Shown here piece after piece: positions 35,151 through 44,531 of a stretch of 62,799 nt of DNA. The position numbers were made by a program, and so were the translations under genes. How positions within the stretch are numbered: the stretch's first letter is position 1; each line of letters starts with the position of its first letter. The stretch is from Lachnospiraceae bacterium (GTDB lineage Bacteria; Bacillota; Clostridia; Lachnospirales; Lachnospiraceae). The notes beneath the pieces are model-generated. The model made no database searches, was not told the origin of the DNA, and was given only the letters and a program-made list of their open reading frames with translations. Where the stretch lies: the NCBI GenBank assembly GCA_017635395.1, contig JAGBLN010000054.1:1-62799 (forward strand). Direction: 5' to 3'.

Positions 35151-36872
35151 ATGTCATTATTTGGAGATCTTTATGTAGGAACATCAGGACTGCAGTCCAG
35201 CCAGGAAGCACTCAATGTTGTTGCCCACAATATCACCAATACCGATACGGAAGGCTATGTACGCCAGCAGGTTTCCTATAACACAAGGGAATACAGCAGG
35301 CTTTCTTTGGATGCCAGCGGCGTTTCCTACAGGCAGACAGGCTTAGGTGTCTACATTGCTGAAGTAAGGCAGGTAAGGGACCGTTTCGTGGACGAGTCCT
35401 ACCGCAATGAATACGGCAGGCAGGGTTTCTATGATGTTTCCTATGATGCCATAGAGGAAATCGAAGAGGTAATGGGCGAACTGGACGGCCCGATATTTTA
35501 TGAGTCCCTTAACAATATCTGGACAGCTATAGAGGAACTGGCAAAGGATCCTGATAACGAAGTGTGCCAGTCCATGCTCATTCAGTATGCCCAGTCATTT
35601 ACTGAGGCTGCAGGGAATGTTTATGCGGACTTAAGCAGGTATCAGGACAACCTTAACGTGGAGGTCGGCAATACTGTTGGCCGCATCAATGAGCTGGGAA
35701 AGAAGATATACAGCCTTAATTCCCAGATCCGTGCCATCGAAGCAGGCGGCATAGAAAATGCAAATGACTATAAGGATGCCAGAAACCAGGCTTTAGATGA
35801 GCTGGCAAACCTTGCAAATATAAGTTATCGTACTGACTACTTCGGCAATGTCCTGGTAAGTCTTGAAAACCATGACTTTGTCACAATGAATACCGTAAAT
35901 GAGATCGGCATCCTTCAGGATGAGGAAAACGAGGGCTTCTATAAAGTATTCTGGCCGGATTCTGCTACCATGAAGGGCCGCGACGAGCATGGAAATCCTA
36001 TATATGATCCGGATTCAGCACCGGTATTTGATTTTTCCGTACCTATTTCCGCATCCAAGAATACGGATGTGGGCAAGCTGAAGGCGCTGGTTTTGGCAAG
36101 AGGCGACCACAGGGGAAATTATACTGACCTCTATGGAAAGACAGTTACGGAAAGATATGGCACAGGAACGAAGCAGGTAACTTATACCGCTGAAGAAAAC
36201 TATGCCAAGGTAAAGGATTCTGTAATGATGAACACCATGGCTGAGTTTGACGGACTGGTACACAACGTGGTGACGGCCATCAACCAGGCACTTATTGATG
36301 CGGCTGAAACAGCAACTGCTAAAAATCCTGCATCAACCTATATGCGTGATGAAAACGGCAATCCTGTTCTTCTTTTTGAGCGCGTTGCCTGTGATGAGTT
36401 TGATGCGTCGGGAAAGCTTCTTCCTGAGGATGTGGAGAATTCCTCCACCTGGTTTTCATCGGCAAATATCTGTGTAAATGCGGACCTTCTGCAGTACCCT
36501 ACACATCTGGGACTGGTAAAGGAAGACGGTTCAGTGGATTATGAGACTGCCGCGAAATTTAGGGATGTCTTTACGGAAGCTAAATATGTAATTAATCCGA
36601 CCTTAACCAACCTGATATCCATACAGGATTATTATTCAAACTTCATGGCCCAGGTGGCTAATTCAGGTAACGTATATCAGAACCTGCGGGACAACCAGGA
36701 ACTTACCGTAAACCAGATAGAGGCTACCAGGCAGGGCGGAATAGGCGTATCAACTGACGAGGAGCTTTCAAATATGATCAAGTTCCAGAATGCCTATAAT
36801 GCAAGCAGCCGTTTCATAAATGTCATAGACGAATGCACGGAGCATATCATTACGTCTTTAGGACATGCATGA
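35151..36872 (+). CDS. flgK: flagellar hook-associated protein FlgK (copy 1)
   Basis: 573 residues. The N-terminal D0/D1 region GDLYVGTSGLQSSQEAL and NITNTDTEGYVRQQV, and the C-terminal NMIKFQNAYNASSRFINVID, are the FlgK ends that form the hook-filament junction. The middle is variable. It starts eight bases after flgN. It differs strongly in the middle from a second FlgK-like gene immediately downstream. Confidence 0.92.
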   Translation: MSLFGDLYVGTSGLQSSQEALNVVAHNITNTDTEGYVRQQVSYNTREYSRLSLDASGVSYRQTGLGVYIAEVRQVRDRFVDESYRNEYGRQGFYDVSYDAIEEIEEVMGELDGPIFYESLNNIWTAIEELAKDPDNEVCQSMLIQYAQSFTEAAGNVYADLSRYQDNLNVEVGNTVGRINELGKKIYSLNSQIRAIEAGGIENANDYKDARNQALDELANLANISYRTDYFGNVLVSLENHDFVTMNTVNEIGILQDEENEGFYKVFWPDSATMKGRDEHGNPIYDPDSAPVFDFSVPISASKNTDVGKLKALVLARGDHRGNYTDLYGKTVTERYGTGTKQVTYTAEENYAKVKDSVMMNTMAEFDGLVHNVVTAINQALIDAAETATAKNPASTYMRDENGNPVLLFERVACDEFDASGKLLPEDVENSSTWFSSANICVNADLLQYPTHLGLVKEDGSVDYETAAKFRDVFTEAKYVINPTLTNLISIQDYYSNFMAQVANSGNVYQNLRDNQELTVNQIEATRQGGIGVSTDEELSNMIKFQNAYNASSRFINVIDECTEHIITSLGHA

Positions 36873-36875
36873 TGA

Positions 36876-36943
36876 AACCTGTCCGATAGCATTTTGATGG
36901 GGAGAAACGGCAGCTCACGGCACTGTTTATCGGGTGACAGGTT
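36876..36943 (+). promoter_or_regulatory. long hairpin between the two flgK genes
   Basis: AACCTGTC (36876-36883) with GACAGGTT (36936-36943), continued by CGATA with TATCG after a three-base bulge; the loop is 39 bases. No T run. It may protect or split the operon mRNA. Confidence 0.5.
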
Positions 36944-36969
36944 AATAAAAACGTGACATGGTCCGATAT
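36943..36969 (+). promoter_or_regulatory. sigma-28-like promoter of the second flgK
   Basis: TAAT (36943-36946), 15 bases, TCCGATAT (36962-36969). The -10 is a strong match and the -35 a partial one. Confidence 0.6.
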
Positions 36970-37048
36970 ATTCATTGACAGCGGATCGTACGGAGGACGT
37001 ACGAAAGAGAAATGTAAGGTCAGTACAATACATGAAAGGTGAGCGCCT

Positions 37049-39010
37049 ATGTCATCTACATTTTTAGGTCTTAATACAGCATATACCGGACTTCAGTCCT
37101 CAAATGCATCTTTAAATACCACAGCTAACAATATATCCAATGCGGAGACAAAGGGCTACAGCAGACAGCAGGTTACGACTCAGGCTGCTGAGGCTATACG
37201 CTCGTTTACCACATACGGCTGTGTAGGCGCCGGCGTAGAGACCATAGCAATAGAGCGTGTCCGGGATGAGTTCTATGACCAGAAATACTGGGGCAACCAG
37301 AGCAAGCTGGGCGAGTACGAGACCAAGCAGTATTACATGACGGTCATGGAGGATTATTATACCGACGATAATACGATACAGGGCTTCACCACTATCTATG
37401 AGAAATTCTATGATTCCGTGCAGGAGCTTGCCAAGCATGCGGGAGATACCACCTTCAGGCAGCAGATGATAGGCCAGGCAGGGAATCTTACCACATATTT
37501 CAATGATATGTACACCAGTCTTCAGAAGATGCAGGATGACATCAACCAGGAGCTGAAGGTTGACATCGACAGGATCAACTCCATTTCTGAAGAAATCGCT
37601 TCTCTTAACAAGCAGATAAATGTTATAGAGATGAATACCGGTGCGGTTGCAAACGAACTCCGTGACCAGAGGGACCTGCTTGTAGACGAGCTTTCGGAAC
37701 TGGTGGATGTGGAAGTAAAGGAAACTCCTATCGTGGATGCTAACGATCCTGACAGGGAGACCGGCGGAAACCGCTATACCGTAAAGATCTGCGGGCAGCA
37801 GCTGGTAGACGGAAACTATTACAAGACGCTTACCTGCGTGGTAAGGGATACTACCAATAAAGTAAACCAGACAGACATCAACGGACTGTATGACATATAT
37901 TTTTCCGGCGACCAGACTTGGACTTATGATGATTATCTGAGGAAGGGCGACGCCCTCAATATTTATGGCGCATCCACCTCCGGAAAGATCTCCGGCCTCA
38001 TACAGATGCGAGACGGAAACAATTCCGAGAATTTCAGCGGAAAGGTGTCAGCTGTTGATGCCAAAGCACAGACAGTTACAGTCAGAGTTACCCAGGATTA
38101 TCTTATGGACCTGAACAAGCTGAACCTTACACAGGACGGCGGTATCATAAGCATAGCCAGCAAGAACTATTATATAACTGGTGACTGGACGTACAATTAC
38201 ACTGAGGGAAACAACTACGCTGAATTTACCTTCCAGCTGGACAAGGCCAAGAATGGCTCAAATCAGGTTGGAGTTTCAGCCGCAACCAATGCGTCGACTG
38301 CTGAAATAGGCCATTCAGTGGGATATCAGGGAATCCCTTACTATCTGTCACAGATGAACGAGTGGGTGCGCATGTATTCCACAGCGACCAATAACATATA
38401 TAAAGAAGGTGTTACCGAAAAGGGAACCGACGGCATAGATTTCTTCAATTGCGAGGATGCCAGCGGCAATGTTTATAAATTTACCGAATCATACGAAAAG
38501 ACCGGAGTATCGGGTAATACCATAACGATCAAGTCCACGGATGACAGCTATTACAATCTGAACGCCGGAAATTTCAGGGTAAATCAGGAGCTAATAGAGG
38601 ATGCGGACCTCCTGGCTACACGCAAGCGCATATATACTGATGAAAAGGGTGTAAATACGTATACGGACGGTGAGTTTGAAGGCGAGAGTAAGAATGATAT
38701 CGTGACGGAGATCATCGACCTTAAGACCAATAAGCAGAAAATGTCCTTCAGGGGCTGCGCATCAGACCAGTACCTGGTATGCGTGCTTTCTGATGTGGCT
38801 CTCAATGCAAACAGGGCAAATAATTTCACGAAGAATTATGAGACGCTGCAGACCTCCATAGAGAATCAGAGGCTGTCAATAAGCGGCGTGGATAACGACG
38901 AAGAGGCAGTTAATCTCACAAAGTACCAGCAGGGCTACAATATGGCATCCAAGATGATACAGGTACTTACGGAGGTTTATGACAGGCTGATACTGCAGAC
39001 CGGAGTATAA
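37049..39010 (+). CDS. flagellar hook-associated protein FlgK (copy 2)
   Basis: 653 residues. The ends are FlgK-like: FLGLNTAYTGLQSSNASL and NNISNAETKGYSRQQV at the N-terminus, LTKYQQGYNMASKMIQVLTE at the C-terminus. The central domain is longer than in copy 1 and unlike it. The two tandem genes may form a two-component hook-filament junction, or be alternatives. It has its own sigma-28-like promoter. AAAGGTG before the ATG. Confidence 0.88.
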   Translation: MSSTFLGLNTAYTGLQSSNASLNTTANNISNAETKGYSRQQVTTQAAEAIRSFTTYGCVGAGVETIAIERVRDEFYDQKYWGNQSKLGEYETKQYYMTVMEDYYTDDNTIQGFTTIYEKFYDSVQELAKHAGDTTFRQQMIGQAGNLTTYFNDMYTSLQKMQDDINQELKVDIDRINSISEEIASLNKQINVIEMNTGAVANELRDQRDLLVDELSELVDVEVKETPIVDANDPDRETGGNRYTVKICGQQLVDGNYYKTLTCVVRDTTNKVNQTDINGLYDIYFSGDQTWTYDDYLRKGDALNIYGASTSGKISGLIQMRDGNNSENFSGKVSAVDAKAQTVTVRVTQDYLMDLNKLNLTQDGGIISIASKNYYITGDWTYNYTEGNNYAEFTFQLDKAKNGSNQVGVSAATNASTAEIGHSVGYQGIPYYLSQMNEWVRMYSTATNNIYKEGVTEKGTDGIDFFNCEDASGNVYKFTESYEKTGVSGNTITIKSTDDSYYNLNAGNFRVNQELIEDADLLATRKRIYTDEKGVNTYTDGEFEGESKNDIVTEIIDLKTNKQKMSFRGCASDQYLVCVLSDVALNANRANNFTKNYETLQTSIENQRLSISGVDNDEEAVNLTKYQQGYNMASKMIQVLTEVYDRLILQTGV

Positions 39011-39096
39011 AGCAGGTAAAAGGCTGTTGAGGGATTCTGGCTAAACGGAGCAGGCCAAGATCGAAAAACTGTACATGAGCTACAGGGAGGAAAGAT

Positions 39097-40626
39097 ATGA
39101 GAATAACCAACAAAGTAATGCAGAACAATTCGCTGCGCCATATCAATAATAACAAGAATCTTCAGGATACACTGAATACACAGCTTTCAACAGGCAAGAA
39201 AGTTGACAAGCCTTCTGATGATCCTGTTGTAGCGATCCGTGCATTAAGGCTCAGGAGTGACGTATCCCAGATCGACCAGTATTATAAAAAGAATATCGAG
39301 GACGCAAAGAGCTGGCTGGAGCTGACAGAGAGTTCCGTTAAGCAGACCGTTAAGGCGCTGACCAGCATGATCACCCAGTGTGAGACCGGCGCTTCCGACC
39401 AGTATACTGTACAGAACAAGCTGGTCATGATCGACAGCTTAAAGGAACTGAAGGATGAGGTCTATAACATCGGAAATGCGGACTATGCGGGAAGATATAT
39501 CTTTACCGGCTATCGTACCAATACTTCTCTTACATTCGGAAATGAAGTAAAGGATCAGAAGTATACCATTACGGAAGCGTTCGATTTCGATGACCTGGAA
39601 AAGATGTCCTTTGTGGATACTGATAATCTGGCAGGCATAACAAAAGCCAATTATGATCAGGCAAGCTCGACTGCGGTTACTGAGCAGAAGATATCGTCCA
39701 TGGATTATTATCGTTTCCGTCTGGGCTATGACGGGCTTGATACGACACAGTCCAATCTTTCAATACAGACTCTTGACGGTTCTGTTTCCATCGCTATGAC
39801 AGTGGCTGCGGATGCAGAGACCGCTTATAAGGATTCCATAAATAATCCAAGCGGCTGCTACATTGTACCTCAGACCGGCGAGATAGTTATGGGTGCGGAT
39901 GTATATGATCAGATCAATAATACACTGAATCCCGACGGAACAAAGGCAAAGTTTACGCTGTCATATGATAAGACAGAGTGGAAAAATACGGATTTAAGAC
40001 CTGAACATTATTATCACTGCACGACTCAGGATGCAACAGGTAAGAATATAGAATATAACGCAGAGTATCTGGATAAGGGTGAATGGGACCAGCCCATAAA
40101 ATATCAGATCGGCTTCGATCAGAATATACAGGTCAATTCCTATGCGTCGGATATCTTTGTTACGGATGTGGGCAGGGATGTGGACGAAATAACGGATCTG
40201 GCGGAAAAGCTTTCTGATATTCTGGAAAAGTATGACATGCTTAAGGAAATGTCCAAGGATACTGTTACATATTCCGATGCACAGCTCGACACGATCAAGG
40301 GTGAGCTGGCGGCGGCGGATAAGGCTAAGACATATCTGACAGATCAGTTGCAGAAGACCTTCAGCAAGTATATAAGCAAGATGCAGGGGTATCTGGATCT
40401 GGCAAACAGGGCTGTGGCTGAGATAGGTAACAGGGGAGCACAGGTGGATCTGGTTGCCAACAGGCTGTCAGACCAGCAGACCACATTCAAGGAGCTGCAG
40501 TCCAATAACGAGGATGCTGATGCGACTGAGGTGGCGGTTCAGCTTTCCAGTGCCCAGGTGTCCTACGAGGCGGCTCTTATGGCTACCAGCAAGATGATCA
40601 GCACCACGCTGCTGAATTATCTGTAG
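39097..40626 (+). CDS. flgL: flagellar hook-associated protein FlgL
   Basis: 509 residues. The flagellin-like N-terminus (MRITNKVMQNNSLRHINNN, LSTGKKVDKPSDDPV) and C-terminus (SSAQVSYEAALMATSKMI) identify FlgL, the adaptor between FlgK and the filament. It is longer than the usual 300-400 residues because of a large central insertion. AGGGAGG before the ATG. Confidence 0.92.
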   Translation: MRITNKVMQNNSLRHINNNKNLQDTLNTQLSTGKKVDKPSDDPVVAIRALRLRSDVSQIDQYYKKNIEDAKSWLELTESSVKQTVKALTSMITQCETGASDQYTVQNKLVMIDSLKELKDEVYNIGNADYAGRYIFTGYRTNTSLTFGNEVKDQKYTITEAFDFDDLEKMSFVDTDNLAGITKANYDQASSTAVTEQKISSMDYYRFRLGYDGLDTTQSNLSIQTLDGSVSIAMTVAADAETAYKDSINNPSGCYIVPQTGEIVMGADVYDQINNTLNPDGTKAKFTLSYDKTEWKNTDLRPEHYYHCTTQDATGKNIEYNAEYLDKGEWDQPIKYQIGFDQNIQVNSYASDIFVTDVGRDVDEITDLAEKLSDILEKYDMLKEMSKDTVTYSDAQLDTIKGELAAADKAKTYLTDQLQKTFSKYISKMQGYLDLANRAVAEIGNRGAQVDLVANRLSDQQTTFKELQSNNEDADATEVAVQLSSAQVSYEAALMATSKMISTTLLNYL

Positions 40627-40665
40627 TCATCATCTTGTTATCTTGCACAAAATATGTTAAAATTA

Positions 40666-40702
40666 CCCCGTCGGATTATGTGTTTTACACAAAACGGCGG
40701 GG
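40666..40702 (+). terminator. terminator-like hairpin after flgL
   Basis: CCCCGTCG (40666-40673) with CGGCGGGG (40695-40702), plus an inner TGTG/CACA pairing. The tail is AT-rich rather than a clean T run. Confidence 0.6.
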
Positions 40703-40804
40703 TTAATATATTATAAATTTTTTAATACTGAGGGGTGAGAATCGCTTTTTTGTTTTAGCTTTTAAAAAGCTGGTTTTCGTCAGGCAGAGAGCAGGAGGTT
40801 ATTT

Positions 40805-41272
40805 ATGGAAATTAAAACAAGGATTTTTGGGGATGTTACTATCAGTGATGATAAGATGATCAGCTTTCCTAACGGAATCGTCGGATTTCCGGATCTTAAG
40901 GACTTTGCACTTATCCACGATGAGGAGCAGGGAGACCAGGCCGGGATCAGATGGATGCAGTCCGTTCAGGAACCTAATTTTGCAATGCCTGTTATCAACC
41001 CTTTGGTTGTAAAAGAAGATTATGATCCCATGGTGGATGATGAGCTGCTTTCTGTTATAGGAAAAGGTGAGAATGTACTGGTGCTGACTACTATCACAGT
41101 GCCTACGGACCTGTCCAAAATGAGTGTCAATCTCAAGGCGCCCTTCGTTATCAATGTTGATACCCGCAAGGCTGTTCAGGTAGTGCTTGAGGAGGATCTT
41201 CCGGTTAAGTTCTATGTATATGAGCTTTTGAAGGCTCGCAAGGAGAATGCCAAGAACGATAAGAAAAACTGA
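40805..41272 (+). CDS. fliW: flagellar assembly factor FliW
   Basis: 155 residues with the FliW hallmarks FPNGIVGFPDLKDFAL and INPLVV. FliW binds either flagellin or CsrA; when flagellin is exported, FliW frees to sequester CsrA and flagellin translation resumes. csrA follows after 121 bases. GCAGGAGG before the ATG at 40805. Confidence 0.96.
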   Translation: MEIKTRIFGDVTISDDKMISFPNGIVGFPDLKDFALIHDEEQGDQAGIRWMQSVQEPNFAMPVINPLVVKEDYDPMVDDELLSVIGKGENVLVLTTITVPTDLSKMSVNLKAPFVINVDTRKAVQVVLEEDLPVKFYVYELLKARKENAKNDKKN

Positions 41273-41317
41273 GGCTGTTTTTTGAATGGCTGACATGCAG
41301 GTAGTCAACAGCCTGCA
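41272..41317 (+). promoter_or_regulatory. mutually exclusive hairpins in the csrA leader
   Basis: AGGCTGTT (41272-41279) pairs with AACAGCCT (41307-41314). Alternatively TGCAGG (41296-41301) pairs with CCTGCA (41312-41317). The two share 41312-41314, so only one can form. The first overlaps the fliW stop. Confidence 0.4.
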
Positions 41318-41393
41318 GCCAGCTGACAAATACAACCATAATGCGAAATGAACAAGAAAGAATGATATAAAATATCAGGAAAGGTTGGTAAAA

Positions 41394-41618
41394 ATGCTTG
41401 CTTTATCCAGAAAAAAAGGCGAGGCACTTTTCATAAATAATAATATTGAGGTTACCGTGCTGGAAGTAAAGGGTGACCAGGTTAAGCTTGGCATCAAGGC
41501 ACCTAAGGAAATCCCTGTGTACAGAAGCGAGGTATATGAGCAGATTCAGGCTGCAAATAAGGAAGCTCTTACCGAACAGACACCGGATAATCTCAGCAAA
41601 TTATTCAAGGGCGAATAA
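41394..41618 (+). CDS. csrA: carbon storage/translation regulator CsrA
   Basis: 74 residues, the RNA-binding dimer CsrA: MLALSRKKGEALFINNNIEV, then VKLGIKAPKEIPVYRSEVY, with the RNA-contacting residues of strands 1 and 5. It represses translation by binding GGA motifs in mRNA leaders. I start at the ATG at 41394 preceded by AGGAAAGG; a TTG three codons earlier is less likely. The likely target is the flagellin leader at 53.4 kb, with FliW as antagonist. Confidence 0.97.
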   Translation: MLALSRKKGEALFINNNIEVTVLEVKGDQVKLGIKAPKEIPVYRSEVYEQIQAANKEALTEQTPDNLSKLFKGE

Positions 41619-41644
41619 TTTTTTATATTTTTTTGTAAAAAAAC

Positions 41645-41672
41645 TAAAGTAAGGGATAATAGCTGCCGATAA
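41645..41672 (+). promoter_or_regulatory. sigma-28 promoter of flaG-fliD
   Basis: TAAAGTAA (41645-41652), 12 bases, GCCGATAA (41665-41672). The -10 is a perfect consensus; spacing is one base longer than the enteric optimum, within the SigD range. Confidence 0.85.
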
Positions 41673-41748
41673 ATATGATAAGCTGAAGAAGCTTTCATTA
41701 TATTTTGTTGCAAATGGAATAGCAATTATTCACATGGAGGTGAGAAAG

Positions 41749-42198
41749 ATGGCAATAGAACCTATCAGCAGTGCGATGTCATATACGGCACAGCCCGTAG
41801 CAAAAGCAGCCGCACCGCAGCCTGTACCGTCATCGGAGCAGGGGCAGACCATAGAGGTGAATGCACCTCAGGTTGATGCCAAGACCCTTTCTGTGTCAAA
41901 GACTCAGACTGACGGCGAAGGCGGTGGCAACAGCGGCAAAAACGGAGCTTCCAAGCAGGAGGGACAGTCTCAGCAGGTAAGCGATGAGGCTATCAAGAGT
42001 GCTATGAAGGAGCTTCAGAAGAAGAATACCAATTATATTTCAGAGTTCGGTATCCATGAGAAGACCAACCGTATAACCATAAAGATCGTAGACAAGAAGA
42101 CCAAGGAGGTTATAAAGGAACTGCCTCCTGAGAAAACTCTTGATATGATCGCAAGGGTATGGGAGTATGCCGGTCTTGTAGTGGATGAGAAGCGATAA
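41749..42198 (+). CDS. flaG: FlaG family protein
   Basis: 149 residues. The C-terminal 75 residues (NRITIKIVDKKTKEVIKELP, then MIARVWEYAGLVVDEK) form the FlaG domain; the N-terminal half is Gln/Ser/Gly-rich and probably disordered. FlaG affects filament length. I use the ATG at 41749, preceded by GGAGGTG, rather than an ATG at 41734. It lies 18 bases ahead of fliD under a sigma-28 promoter. Confidence 0.93.
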   Translation: MAIEPISSAMSYTAQPVAKAAAPQPVPSSEQGQTIEVNAPQVDAKTLSVSKTQTDGEGGGNSGKNGASKQEGQSQQVSDEAIKSAMKELQKKNTNYISEFGIHEKTNRITIKIVDKKTKEVIKELPPEKTLDMIARVWEYAGLVVDEKR

Positions 42199-42216
42199 AG
42201 GTCAGGAGGTGAGCTT

Positions 42217-43929
42217 ATGTCTTCAGATTTAATTAGATTGACGGGTATAAACTCAGGTCTTGATACCGAGAGTATAATATCCGCATATACATCAAAAGCA
42301 AATTTAAGACTGAAAAATGCCAGAGCTTCCCTGACCAAGAATCAGTGGACTCAGACAGCTTGGAAGTCACTTAACAGCAAGATTTACTCGTTCTATACAG
42401 GGACAGCCGGCAATAACAGAATGAGTAGTGCATATAGAAAGAAAGTTACTAAATCGTCCAGCGGTGCACTTAGTGTTACTGCAGGCGAAAATGCTGTGGA
42501 CGGCGTTCAGACAGCACAGATCAAGGCAACTGCTAAGGCGGCATATTTTACCAGTGCTGCTATGAAGACGTCAGATGATGGCGGAGCTACAACCCGCAAT
42601 ATCACGGGTAGTGAAGATTTAGCTAAGGCTTTAGACCTTGGAGAGGGTGGCGCAAGTTTTCAGTTCACATCTGCTAAGGGAACACAGACCTTTCAGATAA
42701 TGAGCAGGGATACCTATGAAGTTCTGACAGATGATGAAAAGCAGCAGATGGCTGATAATAATATTACGGCCGTTACATCTATAGATGATCTTGTTCAGGG
42801 ACTTAAGGACCAAGGGGTAAATGCAAACTATGATGAAGCAAATGCCAGATTCTTTGTAAGTGCTAAATCTTCAGGTGAGAATTACGATTTCAATTTTAGC
42901 GCAAATGGCGATAATGATTATTCATCTTTGAATGCTTTAAACAAGCTGGGGCTCTTAAGTAAGGAGGCGGCAGACAGATTTGCAAAGGCTGCCAAGGATC
43001 AGCTTCCTGCATATGAAAATATGAGTATTGATGTGATTAAGGCGGATTTGGGATGGACTAATCTGGCATCTAAGGTAGATGGATCAAATGCCAAGCTTAT
43101 CTTAAATGGTGCAGAGTTTGAGAGTTCCACTAATTCCTTTAATATCAATGGCAATACATATAATATTAATTATATGCCGGCTACAGATGAAGAAATATCA
43201 GTTACCACATCAACGGACTATGATGCCGTATATGATGTCATAAAGGACATGCTTAAAGAGTATAATTCTCTGGTTAACGAGATGTCAAAACTTTATGGTG
43301 CTGATAAGGCTAAAGATTACGAGCCTCTTACTTCCGAACAGAAGAAGGAAATGTCTGAGTCTGAAATAGAAGATTGGGAGAATAAGATTAAGGATGGTTT
43401 GCTTAGCGGTGACAGTACTTTGTATGATGCAAGACAGGCTTTGATAGATGCTTCTCTTGATTCTTATACCATAACAGATGCTGATGGCAATGAGTCAAAG
43501 ATGTACCTTACGGATTTTGGTATTGCTACTGCAGGCTATTTTTCCGCAGAGGAAAATGAGCGTTATGCCCTTCACATTGATGGCGACAAGGATGACAGTG
43601 TTTCATCTGGAAATGCAGATAAGCTTAAAGCAATGATTGCATCTGATCCGGAAAAGGTTACTCAGTTTTTTGCAGCATTCTCCGCAAAGCTTTATGACAA
43701 TCTATATGCTAAGATGGGAAGCAGCAAGTTGTCGAGCATATATAAAGTCTACAATGATAAACAGCTTGCCAGCGAAGAAACAGATTGGAAGAAGAAAGTT
43801 TCGGAGATTGAGGATGAGATTAAGAGCATAGAGGATAAGTGGTATGATAAGTTTGCATCCATGGAGACTGCTCTTGCGAAACTAAATGGAAACTCCAGCG
43901 CTATAACGGGAATGCTTGGTGGTGGCTGA
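42217..43929 (+). CDS. fliD: flagellar filament cap protein FliD
   Basis: 570 residues. The FliD N-terminus is clear (RLTGINSGLDTESIISAYTS), and the C-terminal domain ends in a helical segment (DEIKSIEDKWYDKFASME). It caps the growing filament and guides flagellin folding. The gene is visibly AT-richer than the flgK-flgL genes, matching the following island. AGGAGGTG before the ATG. Confidence 0.93.
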   Translation: MSSDLIRLTGINSGLDTESIISAYTSKANLRLKNARASLTKNQWTQTAWKSLNSKIYSFYTGTAGNNRMSSAYRKKVTKSSSGALSVTAGENAVDGVQTAQIKATAKAAYFTSAAMKTSDDGGATTRNITGSEDLAKALDLGEGGASFQFTSAKGTQTFQIMSRDTYEVLTDDEKQQMADNNITAVTSIDDLVQGLKDQGVNANYDEANARFFVSAKSSGENYDFNFSANGDNDYSSLNALNKLGLLSKEAADRFAKAAKDQLPAYENMSIDVIKADLGWTNLASKVDGSNAKLILNGAEFESSTNSFNINGNTYNINYMPATDEEISVTTSTDYDAVYDVIKDMLKEYNSLVNEMSKLYGADKAKDYEPLTSEQKKEMSESEIEDWENKIKDGLLSGDSTLYDARQALIDASLDSYTITDADGNESKMYLTDFGIATAGYFSAEENERYALHIDGDKDDSVSSGNADKLKAMIASDPEKVTQFFAAFSAKLYDNLYAKMGSSKLSSIYKVYNDKQLASEETDWKKKVSEIEDEIKSIEDKWYDKFASMETALAKLNGNSSAITGMLGGG

Positions 43930-43951
43930 GTAAAATTATAATGGTTAAAAT

Positions 43952-43986
43952 GCACAGCCGCTTGTATAGGGTACAGGCGGCTGTGC
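43952..43986 (+). promoter_or_regulatory. strong hairpin after fliD
   Basis: GCACAGCCGC (43952-43961) pairs perfectly with GCGGCTGTGC (43977-43986), and the stem extends inward by about five more pairs. No T run, so probably an mRNA-stability or processing structure. Confidence 0.6.
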
Positions 43987-43999
43987 TGAATAATATCGG

Positions 44000-44026
44000 G
44001 CATCAAAACGGATTAGGTTTTGATGC
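44000..44026 (+). promoter_or_regulatory. hairpin with GGA loop ahead of fliS
   Basis: GCATCAAAAC (44000-44009) pairs perfectly with GTTTTGATGC (44017-44026) around a seven-base loop GGATTAG. GGA in a hairpin loop near a ribosome binding site (44035-44043) is what CsrA recognises; a CsrA site is possible. Confidence 0.5.
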
Positions 44027-44049
44027 TTGTTGAAAAAAAGGGGTACAAA

Positions 44050-44433
44050 ATGGTTAAGAATCCTTACGAACAGTACAAAAATAACGCCATAGCTACAGCC
44101 ACTCCGGCAGAACTAACTCTTATGCTTTATGAAGGCGCTATAAAGTTTGGAAATTTGGCAATCAAAGCCATAGAGGAAAATGATATTGAGAAGGCATACA
44201 GGAATATTGTGAAGGTTCAGAATATAATATCTGAATTTAGGAATACCCTGGATTTCAAGTACCCTGTAGCTAAGGATTTTGACAGGGTGTATGAGTACCT
44301 TGAGAGGCGTCTTGTAGAAGCCAACATGACCAAGGACAAGGAAATAATGGAAGAAGTGGTGGGGCATATCCGCTCCATGCGTGATACCTGGAAGGAAGTA
44401 ATGAAAAGAGCAAAGATAGCTGAGAATCAGTAG
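44050..44433 (+). CDS. fliS: flagellin export chaperone FliS
   Basis: 127 residues with the FliS start VKNPYEQYKNNAIATATPAEL and helical body (LMLYEGAIKFGNLAIKAIE). It binds flagellin monomers and prevents early polymerisation. The ATG at 44050, just after AAAAAAGGGG, gives the family's usual N-terminus; an ATG at 44020 would fall inside the hairpin. Confidence 0.95.
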   Translation: MVKNPYEQYKNNAIATATPAELTLMLYEGAIKFGNLAIKAIEENDIEKAYRNIVKVQNIISEFRNTLDFKYPVAKDFDRVYEYLERRLVEANMTKDKEIMEEVVGHIRSMRDTWKEVMKRAKIAENQ

Positions 44434-44531
44434 TCATTGTAAGATTTGTTGTTTCGCTAGCTCAGATAGCAGATAATTTGACATTGTTACATATGTCCGA
44501 TGGTCATGCTGATTTTGGGGATAGAGAGTTT

